Below are positions 1-7,932 of a stretch of DNA of 47,186 nt, one piece after another (position 1 is the stretch's first letter; each line of letters begins with the position of its first letter). This stretch comes from an uncultured Gammaproteobacteria bacterium. GTDB lineage: Bacteria > Pseudomonadota > Gammaproteobacteria > Arenicellales > Poriferihabitantaceae. The translations under genes and the position numbers were made by a program. The notes beneath the pieces were generated by a model. The model was not told the origin of the DNA, ran no database searches, and saw only the letters and a list, made by a program, of their open reading frames with translations. The stretch covers positions 1 through 47,186 of the forward strand of contig CAMYNW010000033.1 in NCBI GenBank assembly GCA_947259885.1, in the 5' to 3' direction.

Positions 1-792
1 ACGGTCTTTGTTACCGGAACTGTGTTGTCTGGGGGTTAATCCCAATGAGGCCGACATCTGTCGCCCCTTGGTAAAGTGTTCACCATTACCCACCGCTGCT
101 ACAAGGGCCGTGGCAATCATTGGTCCCACGCCACGCAGCTGCTGTAATCGCTTCGCGTCCGGATCACTGTCTGCGATCAGCTTGATCTCGCCATCAATTT
201 CACTCACCCGCTGATCTAATCGCGTCAAATCGCCCCTTAGACCGTTCAACAATCCGCGGAACCGGTGAGTGAGACCATTGTCCCCATCCTCTAGCCAGCA
301 CGGGATCGCACAGCGTAATTGCGATAGAGCGCGCGGCGCCACCAACCCATACTCCGCCACCAACCCCCGAATCTGATTCGCCTTGGCCGTTCGATGACTG
401 ATTAACTCTTGCCGTATCCGATGCATCGCCTGGATATCCTGTTGATCAACCGTCTTGATCGAGACATATCGCATGCTCGGCCGACTCATCGCCTCGCAGA
501 TCGCTTCGGCATCATTCGCATCGTTCTTGTTGCTCTTGACATACGGCTTGACAAACTGTGGTGCAATCAACTTCACCTTATAGCCCCTGGCCTGTAACAA
601 TCGGCCCCAATGATGCGCGCCGGTACACGCTTCCATACCGATCTCACAACCCGATTCAGCCTTCTCAAACAACACTTTCAACCACTTCTCTCGCTTCAAC
701 CGCCGTTGTCATACCGCTTGATCTTTTCGGTCAACACCGTGCAGCTGAAATACATTCTTTGCCAAATCAACACCAATTCGTTTAATCTTCAT
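1..792 (-). pseudogene. IS110-family transposase, interrupted by an in-frame stop, 3' end off the window
   Basis: The minus-strand frame starts at ATG 792 and begins MKIKRIGVDLAKNVFQ, the IS110 RuvC-like DEDD start. It continues with IGMEACTGAHHWGR, FVKPYVKSNKNDANDAEAIC and, near the edge, GVGPMIATALVAAVG and LGLTPRQHSSG of the C-terminal transposase_20 region. Codon 28 (positions 711-709) is TGA where relatives usually have an ordinary codon, most likely Trp. The frame is otherwise open from 708 to position 1. A nonsense mutation is the simplest reading, so the copy is probably inactive unless it is read through or restarts internally. The C-terminus lies outside the window, so later damage cannot be judged. 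Confidence 0.85.
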
Positions 793-919
793 CTTGGACT
801 TCTCCTCTACTTGTGACTGTTAGTACAACCTTCAGTCTGGCACATTGCGATGCCGTATGGTAAGGAGGAGTCCATCCCATTGGTATCGGACAAGCTGACG
901 TTCGCCAAAAGGTAACTAG

Positions 920-942
920 CGGCTCAGTTTGCTCCTGAGCCG
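920..942. other. Perfect stem-loop beside the IS110 remnant
   Basis: CGGCTCAG (920-927) and CTGAGCCG (935-942) form a perfect 8-bp stem around a 7-nt loop. No T-run follows immediately on either strand, so it is not a classical terminator. It lies just outside or within the non-coding end of the IS110 element and could be part of its end structure or bridge RNA. That link is inference from position. Confidence 0.45.
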
Positions 943-1045
943 TAATTCAAGGATTCATTCAGCAACAACCTCAATATGTTTATCCTGTTGACAATCTTAT
1001 AATCAGAAACATCCTGTTTGCCCTTGAATCCCGTTTTGGCGATAC

Positions 1046-1978
1046 GTGTCCAGTAATACAAATACTCTGATTGCACCGGGGATCGGGGTCGTTCGATCGA
1101 ATCTTCTCTGTTTTTCGGCGATGGTGATGTGGTCCTTCGCGTTCCCGATCGCCGAAGTATTGCTTAACAGCTGGGGGACTATCGCGCTGGTGCTGGCACG
1201 CCAGCTCATCGGGGTCGGTGCACTGTTCGCTTGCTGGTTGTGGATTGAGAGTTGGACAACAATATCTGGTGCCAACTGGCGCCGCGGAATCGGTGTAGGC
1301 GGGATCGGTTTCGGTTTGGGATCGATGACATTCCTGGTCGGGCAGTATATGTCCGACGCAGTCACACCGGCGATCGCTGCGTCGATGATGCCGATAATCG
1401 GCGCCTTGCTTGAAGTAGCTTTTGATGGACGACGCGTGCACGTACGTTTGTTGATCGGAATTACACTGGCGTTGTTCGGTGGATTGCTGGCTACCGGAGC
1501 CCGCATGGACGAAGGCAGCTTCGGATGGGGAGGCCTCCTTTGCCTGTTTTCAGTAATTCTGTTCGCCTGGGGCACTCGCGCAACCACCAAAGACTTTCGA
1601 TCACTTTCATTCCTTGGGCAAACGACGATTACCATGATGGGGAGCCTCGTGGTCGTGCTTACTGTATTCCTAATTATGCTGTTGATCGGAATCCCGGGGA
1701 CAGCTATCGGGCTGCTCGACTCCCGCCATGTCGTCTTGCTGGTATTTGCGTCATTGGCGTCGTTGGCCCTGGCACAGTTCATGTGGATCAGGGGTGCTTC
1801 GGGGCTCGGGATTCTGCTTGCCTCACTGCACATGAACGCGGTACCGTTTTACGTTATGGTGATTGTGGTTTTATTTCTAAGCGCGGAATGGAACTGGTGG
1901 CAGGCAGCCGGCGCCGGATTGGTTGCGGCAGGTGTCCTCATGGCGCAATCCGTCGCCCGAAAACCAGCGCGGAATTAA
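1046..1978 (+). CDS. EamA/DMT-superfamily transporter
   Basis: This is a 310-residue integral membrane protein made almost wholly of hydrophobic segments, about ten helices in two repeated halves. That is the architecture and length of drug/metabolite transporters of the EamA family. The N-terminal half contains AMVMWSFAFPIAEVLL and LVLARQLIGVGALF, typical of the first EamA repeat, and the second repeat begins near residue 160. These proteins usually export or exchange metabolites across the inner membrane, and the substrate cannot be read here. GTG 1046 is the only start after an in-frame TGA at 1025-1027. No strong ribosome-binding site is visible. The gene stands alone. Confidence 0.85.
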   Translation: MSSNTNTLIAPGIGVVRSNLLCFSAMVMWSFAFPIAEVLLNSWGTIALVLARQLIGVGALFACWLWIESWTTISGANWRRGIGVGGIGFGLGSMTFLVGQYMSDAVTPAIAASMMPIIGALLEVAFDGRRVHVRLLIGITLALFGGLLATGARMDEGSFGWGGLLCLFSVILFAWGTRATTKDFRSLSFLGQTTITMMGSLVVVLTVFLIMLLIGIPGTAIGLLDSRHVVLLVFASLASLALAQFMWIRGASGLGILLASLHMNAVPFYVMVIVVLFLSAEWNWWQAAGAGLVAAGVLMAQSVARKPARN

Positions 1979-2044
1979 TTAACTGCAAGCAGTATAGATA
2001 TAGATAACGTGCATGATCTCGATGCCACTAGAGATGTGATGTCT

Positions 2045-2072
2045 GATAATTCAATGCTAAACGAGAATTATC
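2045..2072. promoter_or_regulatory. 8-bp inverted repeat just before a decayed gene
   Basis: GATAATTC (2045-2052) and GAATTATC (2065-2072) are perfect inverted arms separated by 12 nt. They end directly at the ATG of the glutamine-amidotransferase-like remnant. It could be an old operator or a 5' leader hairpin. Only the symmetry is directly seen. Confidence 0.3.
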
Positions 2073-2291
2073 ATGTGCGAATTACTTGGAATGTTGGCAC
2101 GAATGCCGGCCAGCATCATCATGTGGTTGAGTGATTTTGGGCGACACGAGACAGTTGGCGTTTACCTACGATCAGAACTTACCAGAGATGTCATCTCACG
2201 GGGTGGGAGTAAGCCACGCCCAAGGTACGCCTGTGAAACTCAAGATTCATTCGTATCAAGCTATAGACTACGGACCTTGGATTCTGCCTAG
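2073..2291 (+). pseudogene. Possible N-terminal remnant of a YafJ-type class-II glutamine amidotransferase
   Basis: The frame opens with MCELLGM, the hallmark start of YafJ-type class-II glutamine amidotransferases, in which Cys2 becomes the nucleophile after Met removal. After about 22 residues (to IIMWLSDFG) the similarity I recognise is lost: the RGG...HxDGWG continuation of the family is absent. The frame closes after 72 codons. A full enzyme has about 250 residues, so this looks like the stub of a deleted gene. The match rests on a very short motif, so a chance resemblance is possible. Confidence 0.3.
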
Positions 2292-2487
2292 AGAAAACGA
2301 GCGTATCCCGGGCTGTGTAGTGGTTGGGGAGGGTGTTCATGGAGTTTTGGTTAGGTTGCCACGAGTGTTTAGCACATTCACCTGAGTGGATTTCCCTTAG
2401 CAGACCTTCGCAAACTTGCGTTGCAATTACTGCAATTGCTCCCAACCCGACTATCGCTACAATGGAGAATTAGTCGCAGTTATACTC

Positions 2488-2556
2488 GTTGCTGCCGTTC
2501 GTCAAAGCGGGAAAGCAGGCAGCGACCGTCCGAACTGCCGATCCAAATTGACGATC
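2488..2556 (+). repeat. Dispersed intergenic repeat, copy A
   Basis: This has two conserved blocks: a 21-nt block (2488-2508) identical to copy B, followed by a near-identical AAAGCAGG stretch; and a 26-nt block (2531-2556, centred on TGCCGATCCAAATTGACG) with one mismatch to copy B. Copy B lies in inverted orientation at 6239-6330 and has about 23 extra bases between the blocks. The pair flanks the MFS gene and the amidoligase operon. Both copies are intergenic. Confidence 0.65.
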
Positions 2557-2669
2557 ACCGCTGGCCTATTCAACTTATCTTTCTAACGGCCTGGTCTAAG
2601 CTGACCCACCCTGTCCCAAGAGGCAGGTCAATTCAAACCCGACCTCTTTGTGTCTTAGAATCGACTCTT

Positions 2670-4040
2670 ATGCATAATCGCCGCACAAGCACATCTGACA
2701 GTCCTCGTAAAAACCGAGATGTCACTCTCCGTTTGTACGACATGGTCACGGGGGATGATGACGCTCGCCTGTGCCGGGACATCCCGGAAGATCAGTGTCG
2801 TGAGCAGCCGCGGAACTTTCTCTGGCAAGTTGCAGCGCAGTCATTCAGTAAGGTAGGTGACGCCCTGGTCGACACGAAGACGGTATTGCCCTGGCTGTTG
2901 GGCCTTGTGGGTGCGCCACCGTTCTTCTACGGACTGCTCGTCCCGATACGTGAATCTGTTGCATTGCTGCCACAAATCCTCGTAGGGAGCGCCATCAGGA
3001 GGTGGCCCGTGCGAAAGGGCTTCTGGGTAGTCAGCAGTGTAATGCAGGGAACGTGTGTAATCCTGATGGGCGTGGTGGCCGTGTCGGGAGCGGGGGGCGT
3101 TGCGGCGGGATTAGGTATCGTAGCTCTTCTCGTGCTTTTCAGCCTGGCCCGTGGCGTCGCGTCGATAGCCGCAAAAGACACTTTGGGAAAGACCGTTTCA
3201 AAACGCCGACGTGGTCGTGTGAGTGGATATTCCGCGACCATTGCCGGGATCGTGGCTGTCGGGGTGGGGTTGTTTTTAGTGCTGGATCCCGGGCAATCCG
3301 GGAGTGATTGGCCCGTGTACCTCATGCTCGCGGCAGCGGGCCTCTGCTGGTTCCTGGGTGCATGGATTTATTCAACTATCAAGGAGTTTCCGGGCGCCAC
3401 GGAAGGCGGCCAAGGAATTCGCGAGATCTTAAGATCCCAGCTTCTGCTGCTGTTGAAAGACCCAGAGTTGCAAAAGTTCCTGCTGGCGCGCGCCCTGATG
3501 ATTTCAACAGCTTTAGTGGCGCCCTTGTATGTGGCTCTCGCGCAACAGAAATCGGGGCAAACCCTTGAAAACCTGGGTTGGCTGATTATCTCCACTGGCC
3601 TCGCTGGCGCTATGAGCTCCTCGGTCTGGGGCGCAGTTTCGGACAAGTCCAGCCGCCTGACCATGGTTGTGGCGGCTTCATGCGCGGGCACGCTGGGCGT
3701 CCTGGTGCTGGTGGTAATGAGAATTGCACCGAATCTCACGGAGAGTATCGCTTTTTACGCGGTGGTTTTCTTTATACTTGGAGTGGCTCACGCAGGAATC
3801 CGGATCGGTCGCAAGACGCATATTGTCGATATGGCAAGCGGTGACCGCAGGGCGGAATACGTTGCTTTGAGCAATACCCTTATTGGCGCGATATTGCTGG
3901 GATTGGGAGCGTTGACAGGCGTCTTTATAGGGATCGGCCTGGAATTCGCCATCGCCGTGTTGTCTGTGATGTCTCTCCTGGGTGCGATCGCGGGATTCAC
4001 TCTGCGGGATGTGCAGGCACAATCAGAATCCGATGGTTAA
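2670..4040 (+). CDS. MFS-type membrane transporter
   Basis: From ATG 2670 this encodes 456 residues. A soluble N-terminal stretch of about 50 residues is followed by an MFS-like body of about ten to twelve hydrophobic segments. It contains QSFSKVGDALVDTKTVLPWLL near the start of the first membrane segment and an MFS-like loop GAVSDKSSRLTM in the second half. An upstream in-frame start would add a basic, non-hydrophobic extension that overlaps a dispersed repeat, so I reject it. ATG 2742 is a shorter alternative. The substrate is unknown. The 3' end overlaps the convergent yqaA-like gene by 18 bp, so no terminator separates them. Confidence 0.75.
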   Translation: MHNRRTSTSDSPRKNRDVTLRLYDMVTGDDDARLCRDIPEDQCREQPRNFLWQVAAQSFSKVGDALVDTKTVLPWLLGLVGAPPFFYGLLVPIRESVALLPQILVGSAIRRWPVRKGFWVVSSVMQGTCVILMGVVAVSGAGGVAAGLGIVALLVLFSLARGVASIAAKDTLGKTVSKRRRGRVSGYSATIAGIVAVGVGLFLVLDPGQSGSDWPVYLMLAAAGLCWFLGAWIYSTIKEFPGATEGGQGIREILRSQLLLLLKDPELQKFLLARALMISTALVAPLYVALAQQKSGQTLENLGWLIISTGLAGAMSSSVWGAVSDKSSRLTMVVAASCAGTLGVLVLVVMRIAPNLTESIAFYAVVFFILGVAHAGIRIGRKTHIVDMASGDRRAEYVALSNTLIGAILLGLGALTGVFIGIGLEFAIAVLSVMSLLGAIAGFTLRDVQAQSESDG

Positions 4041-4445
4041 GCCGATGATGACTGCATAGCGCAGCCCTTTGCCCACTGCCACCAGAACCAGGAACAGCAG
4101 AATTCGAACGTTCATCATTCCCGCAATAAAAGTCAGCGCGTCTCCGCCCACCGGTAGCCAGGCGAGTAGCAAACTCCACACTCCGAATCGTTGAAACCAG
4201 GCCTGAGCTCTGTGTAGGGTCTCGCGTTTGAACGGGAACCATCTGCGATCTTCGAAGTGAAGCATGTATTTCCCGATCCACCAGTTGACGACGGCGCCGA
4301 GGGTGTTGCCCGTGGTGGCGGCCAACCATAATCCCGTGTAGTTCTTGCCTTCCAGCAGCAATGGCACCAATATCAGTTCCGAGTAAAAAGGCAGAATCGT
4401 GGCGGCCAGGAACGCTGTCGCAGCCAGAACAAAATAGGCGCTCAC
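4023..4445 (-). CDS. yqaA: YqaA-family (SNARE-associated/DedA-like) membrane protein
   Basis: From GTG 4445 this encodes 140 residues, matching the usual YqaA length of about 142. It shows FLAATILPFYSELILVPLLL (first hydrophobic segment with the conserved ...P..SE), TGNTLGAVVNWWIGK, then RFGVWSLLLAWLPVGGDALT and a C-terminal GKGLRYAVI. Together these are the pattern of the YqaA branch of the DedA/SNARE-associated superfamily of inner-membrane proteins. The function of YqaA is not established; relatives transport lipids. A longer ATG start at 4553 would overlap the upstream hydrolase by about 100 bp. The GTG start, 4 nt after that gene's stop, fits an operon better. It is the last gene of the amidoligase operon. 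Confidence 0.8.
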   Translation of the reverse strand: MSAYFVLAATAFLAATILPFYSELILVPLLLEGKNYTGLWLAATTGNTLGAVVNWWIGKYMLHFEDRRWFPFKRETLHRAQAWFQRFGVWSLLLAWLPVGGDALTFIAGMMNVRILLFLVLVAVGKGLRYAVIIGLTIGF

Positions 4446-4449
4446 GCCG

Positions 4450-5133
4450 CTAGCTCGTGCAATCCCGTCCGGTGCCGGCCTTTTGAACCAGGTCGCGGAA
4501 GATTTTTCGATGCACCCTGCTTTGCGGAATGTACTCGGGGTGCCACTGTACACCCAGGAGTCGACGTTCAGGGTCCTCTACCGCCTGGACAATATTGTCG
4601 CGGTCCCTGGCAACGATCTCAAGACCTTCCCCGACATCCTTGATTGCCTGAAAATGGAGGCTGTTGACCAGGATCGTTGCCGCACCCAGTGTGGCATTCA
4701 GTCCGCTGCCCGACGCAACCCACACCTGCTTTCGGGGAAACAGTGTATTCCGGTTCGACGTATGCCAGCGCATGTTGCGAATGTCGTCGTACAGGTTTCC
4801 ACCCAGCTTTACATTCAGCAGCTGCGCTCCGCGGCAGATTCCGAGAATGGGCAGATGCGCGTTGAGCGCGTAGTCGATTACCTCCGACTCGAACTCGTCT
4901 CGATCCGGGTCATATTGAATATCCGGATTGACCAGATCTCCGTAGAGGCCGGGACTGATATCGTCCCCACCGCCGATCACCATTGCGTCCATGTGCTCTA
5001 GCGGGCCTCGAGACCTGGCCGTCATGTAGACGCTGTCGGCCCCCGCTCTCATCAAGGCATAGCGGGTAAACCACCACCCAAAACGGAAGAGCTTGTCGGG
5101 CCCCGTGACGCCGATCAGAGGTCTACCAGCCAT
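4450..5133 (-). CDS. Peptidase C26 / gamma-glutamyl-GABA hydrolase-like (class-I amidotransferase fold)
   Basis: This 227-residue protein belongs to the family of PuuD and gamma-glutamyl hydrolases, which cleave gamma-glutamyl amide bonds. The nucleophile elbow GICRGAQLLN carries the catalytic Cys, and VQWHPEY near the C-terminus carries His and Glu of the triad. An early MVIGGGDDISP matches the family's GG(G)D oxyanion region. ATG 5133 is preferred over ATG 5142 because AGGA sits about 9 nt upstream of it, but directly against 5142. It overlaps the end of the amidoligase gene by 19 bp and precedes yqaA by 4 nt. I infer that it trims or recycles the product of the amidoligase. Confidence 0.85.
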   Translation of the reverse strand: MAGRPLIGVTGPDKLFRFGWWFTRYALMRAGADSVYMTARSRGPLEHMDAMVIGGGDDISPGLYGDLVNPDIQYDPDRDEFESEVIDYALNAHLPILGICRGAQLLNVKLGGNLYDDIRNMRWHTSNRNTLFPRKQVWVASGSGLNATLGAATILVNSLHFQAIKDVGEGLEIVARDRDNIVQAVEDPERRLLGVQWHPEYIPQSRVHRKIFRDLVQKAGTGRDCTS

Positions 5134-6101
5134 TGTTCGCATTCCTGGGCCCAGGCTCTGTCTATCGGGCTCAAAAGCCGCTCCAGATTGCTTCGGTATT
5201 GGGTACGCGCCTGCCGCAATCGTTCTGGATCCGATGCCAGATATTCAACCTGCAGCCAGTCCCTCCATGGTTTTTCCAGGCGCCACCCGGGCCGATCGAT
5301 GTCGCAGTTTGGAAGGCGGTAATGCAGCGTGGGTCGCGGATTCAGTCGAGCATCATCCACAACCTTCCGGACCCTACCTTCATCCAGGTGCGCCAGCAAG
5401 GGGAGCATGTCGAGGCTGCGATTGCGAGTGGGGTTGTTTGCTAGATAATTGTCGATCAGCTCTTGTGTGTTTGGCGTGTAGTCATCAGCGATGATAAGCG
5501 CCACGTAGTCCCGCTCGAAACCATCGATATAGGAGGTGATGCGACGGGTCAGGTCGATTTCACCGTGGGCGACCAGCCAATCATGTAGGCAGGCGTAGGC
5601 CTGCAGATAGGCCAGTATGACCTCAGCGTCGAGGGAGGGCAACTCGGGATTGAAATGCACTCCGAATGCATACAATGCCGATTTTCGCGTACCCTGGGCT
5701 CCACTGTCGTGCAGCAATGCCACCAGCTCGTCCAGCCGGTGCAGCTTTGCGAGCGGTATCGGAGGAGAGACCAGTTCCCAAGGAACCAGCTGTTGAGCCG
5801 CAATGCCGATGAGGTCTATCGTCTGGTCTGCAATCGGCGATTTAGATGAAAGCCCGTTTCTTTTTCGCTGCTGTTCCTTCAGCCACCTCCAGTCCAACTC
5901 GACGATGAAGCTTCCGAGGCTGGTGTCTCTTACAACCGCTTCGTAATCGGTCTCCCATTCGACGGTGCCACCCAGCGCATCCTTTACAATCCTGGCGATC
6001 GATGTTCCCGGCAGATTGGTAAATTCAATCTCTATCCCGACACGCCGCTCGTCGCCGGCATGATTGGATGTCAGCGGGGGTTGAGGAAATGGATCATTCA
6101 C
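5115..6101 (-). CDS. Putative amidoligase (Amidoligase_2, COOH-NH2 ligase fold)
   Basis: This 328-residue protein has the signature start of the amidoligase family related to glutamine synthetase/GCS: RRVGIEIEFTNL near residues 19-30, an early acidic metal-binding strand. It continues with LGSFIVELDWRWL, a later SALYAFGVHFNPELP and HYRLPNCDIDRPGW. Such enzymes are predicted to join a carboxylate to an amine with ATP, making gamma-glutamyl-like amides or modifying peptides. Natural substrates are mostly unknown. The start is GTG 6101 with no strong ribosome-binding site. It heads an operon with a C26 amide hydrolase and YqaA. An association of such ligases with amidotransferase-fold partners is a recurrent pattern I recall from published surveys. 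Confidence 0.8.
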   Translation of the reverse strand: MNDPFPQPPLTSNHAGDERRVGIEIEFTNLPGTSIARIVKDALGGTVEWETDYEAVVRDTSLGSFIVELDWRWLKEQQRKRNGLSSKSPIADQTIDLIGIAAQQLVPWELVSPPIPLAKLHRLDELVALLHDSGAQGTRKSALYAFGVHFNPELPSLDAEVILAYLQAYACLHDWLVAHGEIDLTRRITSYIDGFERDYVALIIADDYTPNTQELIDNYLANNPTRNRSLDMLPLLAHLDEGRVRKVVDDARLNPRPTLHYRLPNCDIDRPGWRLEKPWRDWLQVEYLASDPERLRQARTQYRSNLERLLSPIDRAWAQECEQWLVDL

Positions 6102-6513
6102 GAGTGGTTACCGGTGTCTTCGACTTCTTGAGGATGTACAACTTATGGTGCGAACGCGCCTGCTCGCAAGCTGCGTGAATTGCAATATAGCACTTTGGGT
6201 TGCTCTGGTCTTCTAACTTGCGCTGTTAAGCTATCAGCGATCGTCAATTTGGATCGGCAATTCGAACGGTTAGCGCCTGCTGTCAAGCCGCAATCGACCC
6301 CTGCTTTCTGCTTTGACGAACGGCAGCAACCAATTGAGCGGTAATATGTCCAATGTTTCTTAAAGGCCCGCTATTGGCATTCTAGCTAGTCGCCACGTTG
6401 ATAGGTCAGACTGAAACTGGATATCCATACCGTTTGATGAGATCTCAACTTCTACACATAATTGCACAATCGATACACTGTCCGCACATTGCAGGCTCTG
6501 GATAAGTCGGCAA
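6102..6513. other. Intergenic region with inverted copy of a dispersed repeat
   Basis: About 410 bp lie between the amidoligase start and the end of the ankyrin gene. The only structure I see is repeat copy B (6239-6330). Promoters for the amidoligase operon should lie in the first 150 bp, but none is convincing by eye. Confidence 0.5.
6239..6330 (-). repeat. Dispersed intergenic repeat, copy B
   Basis: The reverse complement reproduces both blocks of copy A at 2488-2556: GTTGCTGCCGTTCGTCAAAG plus one more base is identical, and the 26-nt second block has one mismatch. An extra spacer of about 23 bases separates them here. Inverted orientation relative to copy A could allow inversion of the 3.7-kb segment between them by homologous recombination, though the identity is short. 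Confidence 0.65.
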
Positions 6514-7222
6514 TCAAGATTGATCCAGGATTTCTACAATTTCTTTATATCCCAATACTAATGCGTGCTCGAGGGATGAGGTTCCCTCTCTGTCGGTAAT
6601 GTTTTGGTTTGCTCCTGCCGATACAAGCGCACGAACGGTCTCGACATGGTTTGGACCACCGTTACCCAATATTATTGCTTCGATTAATGCGGTCCAGCCG
6701 AGATTGTTGACGTGATCAAGGGGGGCGCCATACTTTATTAGAGTCAGCGGCGATGAGCGCGGTGCCGTCATAGGGACTGGTTATGTTTCCCGCACTTGCA
6801 CCCAGTGCCAGCGAAAGCTCGAGCATTTCAATGTCGTTCGCGACCGCAGCAATTGTAACGATGTCGTAGGCCTGGTATTCAAGTGCATTGAGATCGGCCC
6901 CGGCATTGGCTAATGCTTCAAGTGCTTTTTCCTGTGATGCAAAAGCGGCGATGTGTAGGGGCGTGCGCTCAAAGCGGTCTACATCCTCAAGTTTGGCACC
7001 TTCTGTCACTAGTCGTTGTATTTGATCGATATTTCCAACTTGGGCCGCCAGGTGTAAACCTTTAAAACTGTCAATATCAGAAGGTGAGGGCGCGGTTTGA
7101 GCAGACGTGACCGCGGTGAAAACTAAAATTCCGAGGCCACAAAACAGTTTGAAACAGCCCCCCATTCCTTTTCTCAAGGCCTTTTGCTGAGGCGCTTTAA
7201 GAGTAGTTGCGTTCACTTTCAT
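6514..7222 (-). pseudogene. Exported ankyrin-repeat protein, broken by a frameshifting deletion
   Basis: Two overlapping minus-strand frames make one ankyrin protein. The first (7222 down to 6716) has an N-terminal signal-like segment (KLFCGLGILVFTAVTSAQ) and repeats GLHLAAQVGNIDQIQRLV and TPLHIAAFASQEKALEALA. It runs into nonsense after DGTALIAADS. The second frame (down to 6514) resumes in mid-repeat with LTLIKYGAPLDHVNNLGWTA and ends VEILDQS. At the join (about 6745-6770) the usual AAxxGHxEVVR of a repeat is missing, so roughly 30 nt seem to be lost along with the frame. Rescue by translational coupling is conceivable, but the missing repeat core argues for a damaged gene. The protein was probably periplasmic. 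Confidence 0.7.
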
Positions 7223-7253
7223 TTCCCAAGGTGTCCCTTTATAGCCAGGTGTT

Positions 7254-7922
7254 CTAGTGAGAAGAACTGGTATTGGACATCGCTTTCTGGGCGATCAGTG
7301 CGGCTTCTACTCTATTTCGCACCTGAAGTTTTTGTAAAACATTTGTGACATAGTGTTTGACGGTTTTTTCAGCGATACCCAACTTGGCCCCAATTTCTTT
7401 GTTGCTCAATCCAGTCGCTATTAACTCTAATATCTGCTCTTCCCTTGAAGTCAGTGCGCTGAGGCCTTCAGCAGAAACCTGCTTTTCACTTTTACGCCCT
7501 TCTTTTACCTCAGACAATAGGCGAGCAAAAAGATTCGGAGAGACATAGGGATTGCCGTCGTGTAGATCCTTGACGATTCTGACCAGTTCCACTCCACTGA
7601 TGCCTTTTAGTATATAGCCCTGTGCGCCGCAATGAAGTGATCCAAGCACGTCATCGTCGTGTTCAGAAACTGTCAACATGGCGATAGTCACTACCGGGCA
7701 AGCCGCAGAAATTGCTTTTGCAGCATTAACGCCACCTCCGGGCATGCTGATATCAAGAAGAATAATATCAGGCAATAGATCAGTAGCCAGGCGAACTGCA
7801 TCTTCAGCACTTTCTCCTTCGCCAACAACGCTGATATCCGGGTCGCTGTTCAACGTATGGGCTACTCCCTCACGAAACAACGGATGATCATCAATTAAGA
7901 CAATGCGGATTTCCTCATTCAT
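7254..7922 (-). CDS. NarL/FixJ-family response regulator
   Basis: This 222-residue regulator has an N-terminal receiver domain and a C-terminal LuxR-type helix-turn-helix. The acidic pair is D11-D12, the phosphoacceptor D57 (IILLDISMP), the switch Thr T84 and the conserved Lys K106. The DNA-binding domain begins LTSREEQILELIATGLSNKEIG and continues KTVKHYVTNVLQKL. It lies 10 nt downstream of a histidine kinase on the same strand, so the two form a co-transcribed two-component pair. The 18-bp palindrome at 9549-9566, between this operon and the first repeat lipoprotein, is a candidate binding site. That link is inferred. Confidence 0.93.
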   Translation of the reverse strand: MNEEIRIVLIDDHPLFREGVAHTLNSDPDISVVGEGESAEDAVRLATDLLPDIILLDISMPGGGVNAAKAISAACPVVTIAMLTVSEHDDDVLGSLHCGAQGYILKGISGVELVRIVKDLHDGNPYVSPNLFARLLSEVKEGRKSEKQVSAEGLSALTSREEQILELIATGLSNKEIGAKLGIAEKTVKHYVTNVLQKLQVRNRVEAALIAQKAMSNTSSSH

Positions 7923-7932
7923 ATGATTCTAT

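Larger units (their letters stand above)
1..960 (-). mobile_element. IS110-family insertion sequence, partial, decayed
   Basis: This is the 5' part of an IS110-family element on the minus strand, cut by the window edge. The transposase frame (1-792) has the family's DEDD-type start and internal motifs. About 170 bp of non-coding sequence follow before the next gene region. IS110 elements usually lack terminal inverted repeats, so I cannot place the outer boundary: 960 is a guess. In this family a non-coding end specifies the bridge RNA that guides recombination. If this element has its long non-coding end on this side, that RNA would lie in about 793-960. Confidence 0.6.

Noticed and set aside
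709..711. Selenocysteine reading of the TGA in the IS110 transposase
   Set aside because: The family has no selenoproteins, and no SECIS-like hairpin directly follows the codon that I can see. A nonsense mutation is simpler.
1003..1833. Minus-strand frame opposite the EamA transporter
   Set aside because: Low-hydrophobicity shadow of a membrane-protein gene; no motif or start signal.
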